The translations under genes were made by a program, and so were the position numbers. Under the pieces are notes generated by a model. It saw only the letters and a list, made by a program, of their open reading frames with translations, searched no databases and was not told where the DNA came from. Shown here piece by piece: positions 61,296-64,000 of a stretch of 64,000 nucleotides of DNA. How positions within the stretch are numbered: position 1 is the first letter of the stretch; every line of letters begins with the position of its first letter. Origin of the DNA: Callipepla californica brunnescens (lineage: Eukaryota; Chordata; Aves; Galliformes; Odontophoridae); assembly GCA_023055505.1 (NCBI GenBank), contig JALIRH010000001.1, forward strand, positions 11,451,467 through 11,515,466, given 5' to 3'.

Positions 61296-64000
61296 GTAAT
61301 CACATATTGTATGGTACATGTTGACAGTTTAGATTACTGGAATACCTAGACTGCTTGTTTCTTGATATTTTTGGTTGCTAATTCTTACTAAAAATTGTAT
61401 TTTAAAGTACTAGATTGTGAATTGTCTGTTAACTAGGAGTTAGAATAAAAATGTATGATGAACTTTCCTCTTGTAGCAGTAGCTGCTTTTGATTCCATGC
61501 AGCAGTGTGAGAAATTGAGTTTCCCACACAAATATAACTATAGATGAATTCCAGTGCATTAGGTACCAAATAACGAAACACTTGATATCACAAACTCGTT
61601 CACAGAAGTTTACAAACAAGATGTGTTTTCTCACTGAAAGCATTTAGAGAGAAAACCAAAAGCAAATATTTTTTTACTGTTGGTCATAGAGGGCTGATGC
61701 TTCATTTCTTCATTTTCTTCAAGAGACTAGCTCATCTTTACCAAGGTTATGCTGGAAGTGTGCTCTACCGAGATACAATCTCAATCCATATGGAGTTGAA
61801 GACTCTTCAAGAGGAAGCCACAAATACAGCTAGTTATTAAATGTATTTGATGAGAGCATCATAGATCAGGTCCAGTTCTGCTCACGTGAACGTCAGGAAA
61901 TGCTGATCGCCATCTCTTGATAAAAATAGAATCAAAATGTTTACCAGAGTGCATATTGTGTAGCAGTCTGTCAGAAGATACCACATTTAAGTGTTATGCA
62001 CTTGAAATGGCTTCAGATTCTTAAAGACAGTGGATAATATTAAGGAATAAGTATTTCAATTGTCTAATCATTTAAAGCAAACAAAAAGCAGGTACATTTT
62101 TTTTAAACTGTGTATTTTCATAAGCAAACAGCATTTTTTCATGTAAGGTTCATAATTCAGATCTAATTTTCATTGCCATGTCCAAAAAGATTGAAGTCTT
62201 CATTTAAGTACAAAAGATAAGTAACATATCCTGCTGTTTGCCATTTTGATATTACTAGCTAATAATGTAGAAGACAAACATCAGCTTTTGAACAGTAGTA
62301 ACATCTATCCATCATTTCATACACCAGAAATTATTACTCTGTCAGGCATGTAAAACATTCCTAGTGTTGAATCCTGCGCAGCTCAGTCACATGTGCTGCT
62401 CCTCTCCCAAGTGGAATGCAGAGCCTGGACTGCTGCCATCAACAGCAATAACATAGAGGTTTTCTGAAGCACCTGAAAAGTACCTGAAAAAGCTAATAAT
62501 ATTTTTTTTTATTTTTCAAGCAAGTTTGCTTGCCAAGGGATATAAAGAAGAAAAGCTTTCTCTGGGCTTTTAAGAGAGAAATATTAAATAAAAATGATGT
62601 GATATTTGGAAAGAAATCACCCAATAAATTGAAACAATCATAAAATGAAAAGTGATAGCAAATGTAATTTTCAGTGAACTCATTACTTGTAGCAGTGTGA
62701 GTATGTTTACAGTTCTTCACACCAGAAATGCAGACCATTGGGTTTGCTGAGCTCAAGGTAGTTTTGGTTGTTTTTTCCATTGTTGAAAGGAAATACAACA
62801 AGGTTCTCCAAGGCTAGTGAACTCCAGTTCATCATGGGCAAGCAGTGAAGAATTAGTGTGATTCTACAGGTAGTAGTTTTCAACAGGGGAAATTTTCATT
62901 TTAAGCATGTTGTTAACCACGTAAGTCAAGTTTCTTGCCTGCAAAGTATGTGTGTCTCATTCTTGGGAAGACAAATCTTGCAGGTAATAAGGATGTAAGA
63001 AAAGAGCTGAACTGATACTCATTTAGGCTGAAACAAGGGAGATCTGCTCTCTTCTATGCAAATCACAATGGGCAAATAACAAAACCTGACTGCATTTCCT
63101 TGGAGACTGAATACATTATTTCTGGGAAAAAAAAAAAGTATGATATATGTACACTTTCATACTTCATTATGTAGAGTAACCAGCCCCACTGAGAGCTGCA
63201 GCAGAGGTACATGAATGAGGAGGAAATCAGCAACGTGAAAACATTAGTACAAAAACACCTTTATGTGTCAGTAGACAGTGGGTGTGTGGGGAGTGTTAAT
63301 CTGCCCCTTCATTTCACTGCTAAGACAGAGCAACAGAGCATTTAAGTAACATTTACACATGCTTATGGGAATGGACCTTGTGCTCAAAGGCAGGAGACAC
63401 TGCAAGCCTCAGTGACTATTTCTGCAAATTGGGTATTTCATCAAATTTCTTATCTGCAGAAATTTGTAACATAAATAAAATATCAGAAGACTTAATTGCT
63501 TATGTTCTTCAGCTGTTGGACAGTTTAAGGAATACACAAGGAAAATTTAGAAAGCTGTTCATCAGCTAATGAGCTTGTTAACCAGCTAGTGACAGTTTCC
63601 TTCCCAATGAAATGCGTGATTCTCTTCCATTCCTAGAATCCTAGAAGTGCTAGCAAAGACAAATGTGCTGAGCAATTAAGCTCAAGGAAGGATCGACATA
63701 AAAAAAAATGAACAAACGTGAAGTCTGCATTCAACAAGGATATGTGTTTGATGTGTGGAAAGACCACAGAGACAGCATAGCCAGAGGGATGTCCCCGGCA
63801 GTCTGGCAGTGATCACTGATCACTCTTATAACTCTTTGAATTCCTGGATCACAAAAGATGGATAATTACATTGTTGTCCCTGATCTGCTGTTATTATTTA
63901 TAAAGCATAATAGGCAGTGTTGATAATTTATGGGTAATGTAAAAATGTTCTAAATGATCAGAATGTTACCTCACAGCAGTTTTGCGAGACATCTAACAGT
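61296..64000 (+). other. CADPS2: CADPS2 intron 5, 5' part (partial)
   Basis: Non-coding sequence after exon 5, running off the right edge. I looked for the next exon, expected to start with a VIMEVQGLK-like sequence, and did not find it. It is AT-rich, with only short A or T runs (for example near 62503 and 63126) and no recognised CR1 copy. Nothing else is supported. Confidence 0.85.

Noticed and set aside
63395..63440. MIR-SINE-like words (GCCTCAGTG...TTTCTGCAAATTGGG)
   Set aside because: The resemblance to the MIR core is short and interrupted, and MIR copies in birds are old and rare. Not enough to call without a search.

Overview
The window is vertebrate, almost certainly bird, nuclear DNA. 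It is AT-rich, mostly non-coding, and carries at least a dozen fragments of CR1 LINEs. Several of these keep the CR1 3' end (TCTAGTCCAACC / GGATGATCT.GAGGTC blocks and an ATTCTATG-type tail) that is typical of birds and also occurs in turtles and crocodilians. No bacterial-style gene, operon, CRISPR array, rRNA or tRNA was recognised.

One gene explains all the convincing coding sequence. It is an internal, plus-strand part of CADPS2, encoding calcium-dependent secretion activator 2 (CAPS2), a priming factor for dense-core vesicle exocytosis. Four exons are visible: 2638-2751, 38607-38939, 58082-58162 and 61059-61295. They encode 38, 111, 27 and 79 residues, 255 in total, that lie before the C2 domain. 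Every junction has AG/GT splice sites and falls in phase 0. Residues that differ between the two vertebrate paralogues match CADPS2, not CADPS. Going by the human gene as I remember it, these are exons 2 to 5. Exon 1 (start codon, promoter) lies left of the window and exon 6 (start of the C2 domain) lies to the right.

Layout: 1-2637 is the end of intron 1, with a CR1 copy at the left edge and a small CpG-dense patch near 850-935. 2752-38606 is a 35.9 kb intron 2 holding most of the CR1 copies. 38940-58081 is a 19.1 kb intron 3 with several more. 58163-61058 is a compact 2.9 kb intron 4. 61296-64000 is the start of intron 5. I found no nested gene on either strand; the open frames inside the introns are short, resemble nothing I know, and are most simply chance.

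The most interesting points are: (a) all four exons are symmetric phase-0 cassettes, including the 111-codon exon whose skipping has been described for human CADPS2; (b) an isolated CpG-dense patch in intron 1; (c) a tail-to-tail inverted CR1 pair in intron 2; and (d) isolated CR1 reverse-transcriptase fragments. I see no clear sign of a new biological system in this window.
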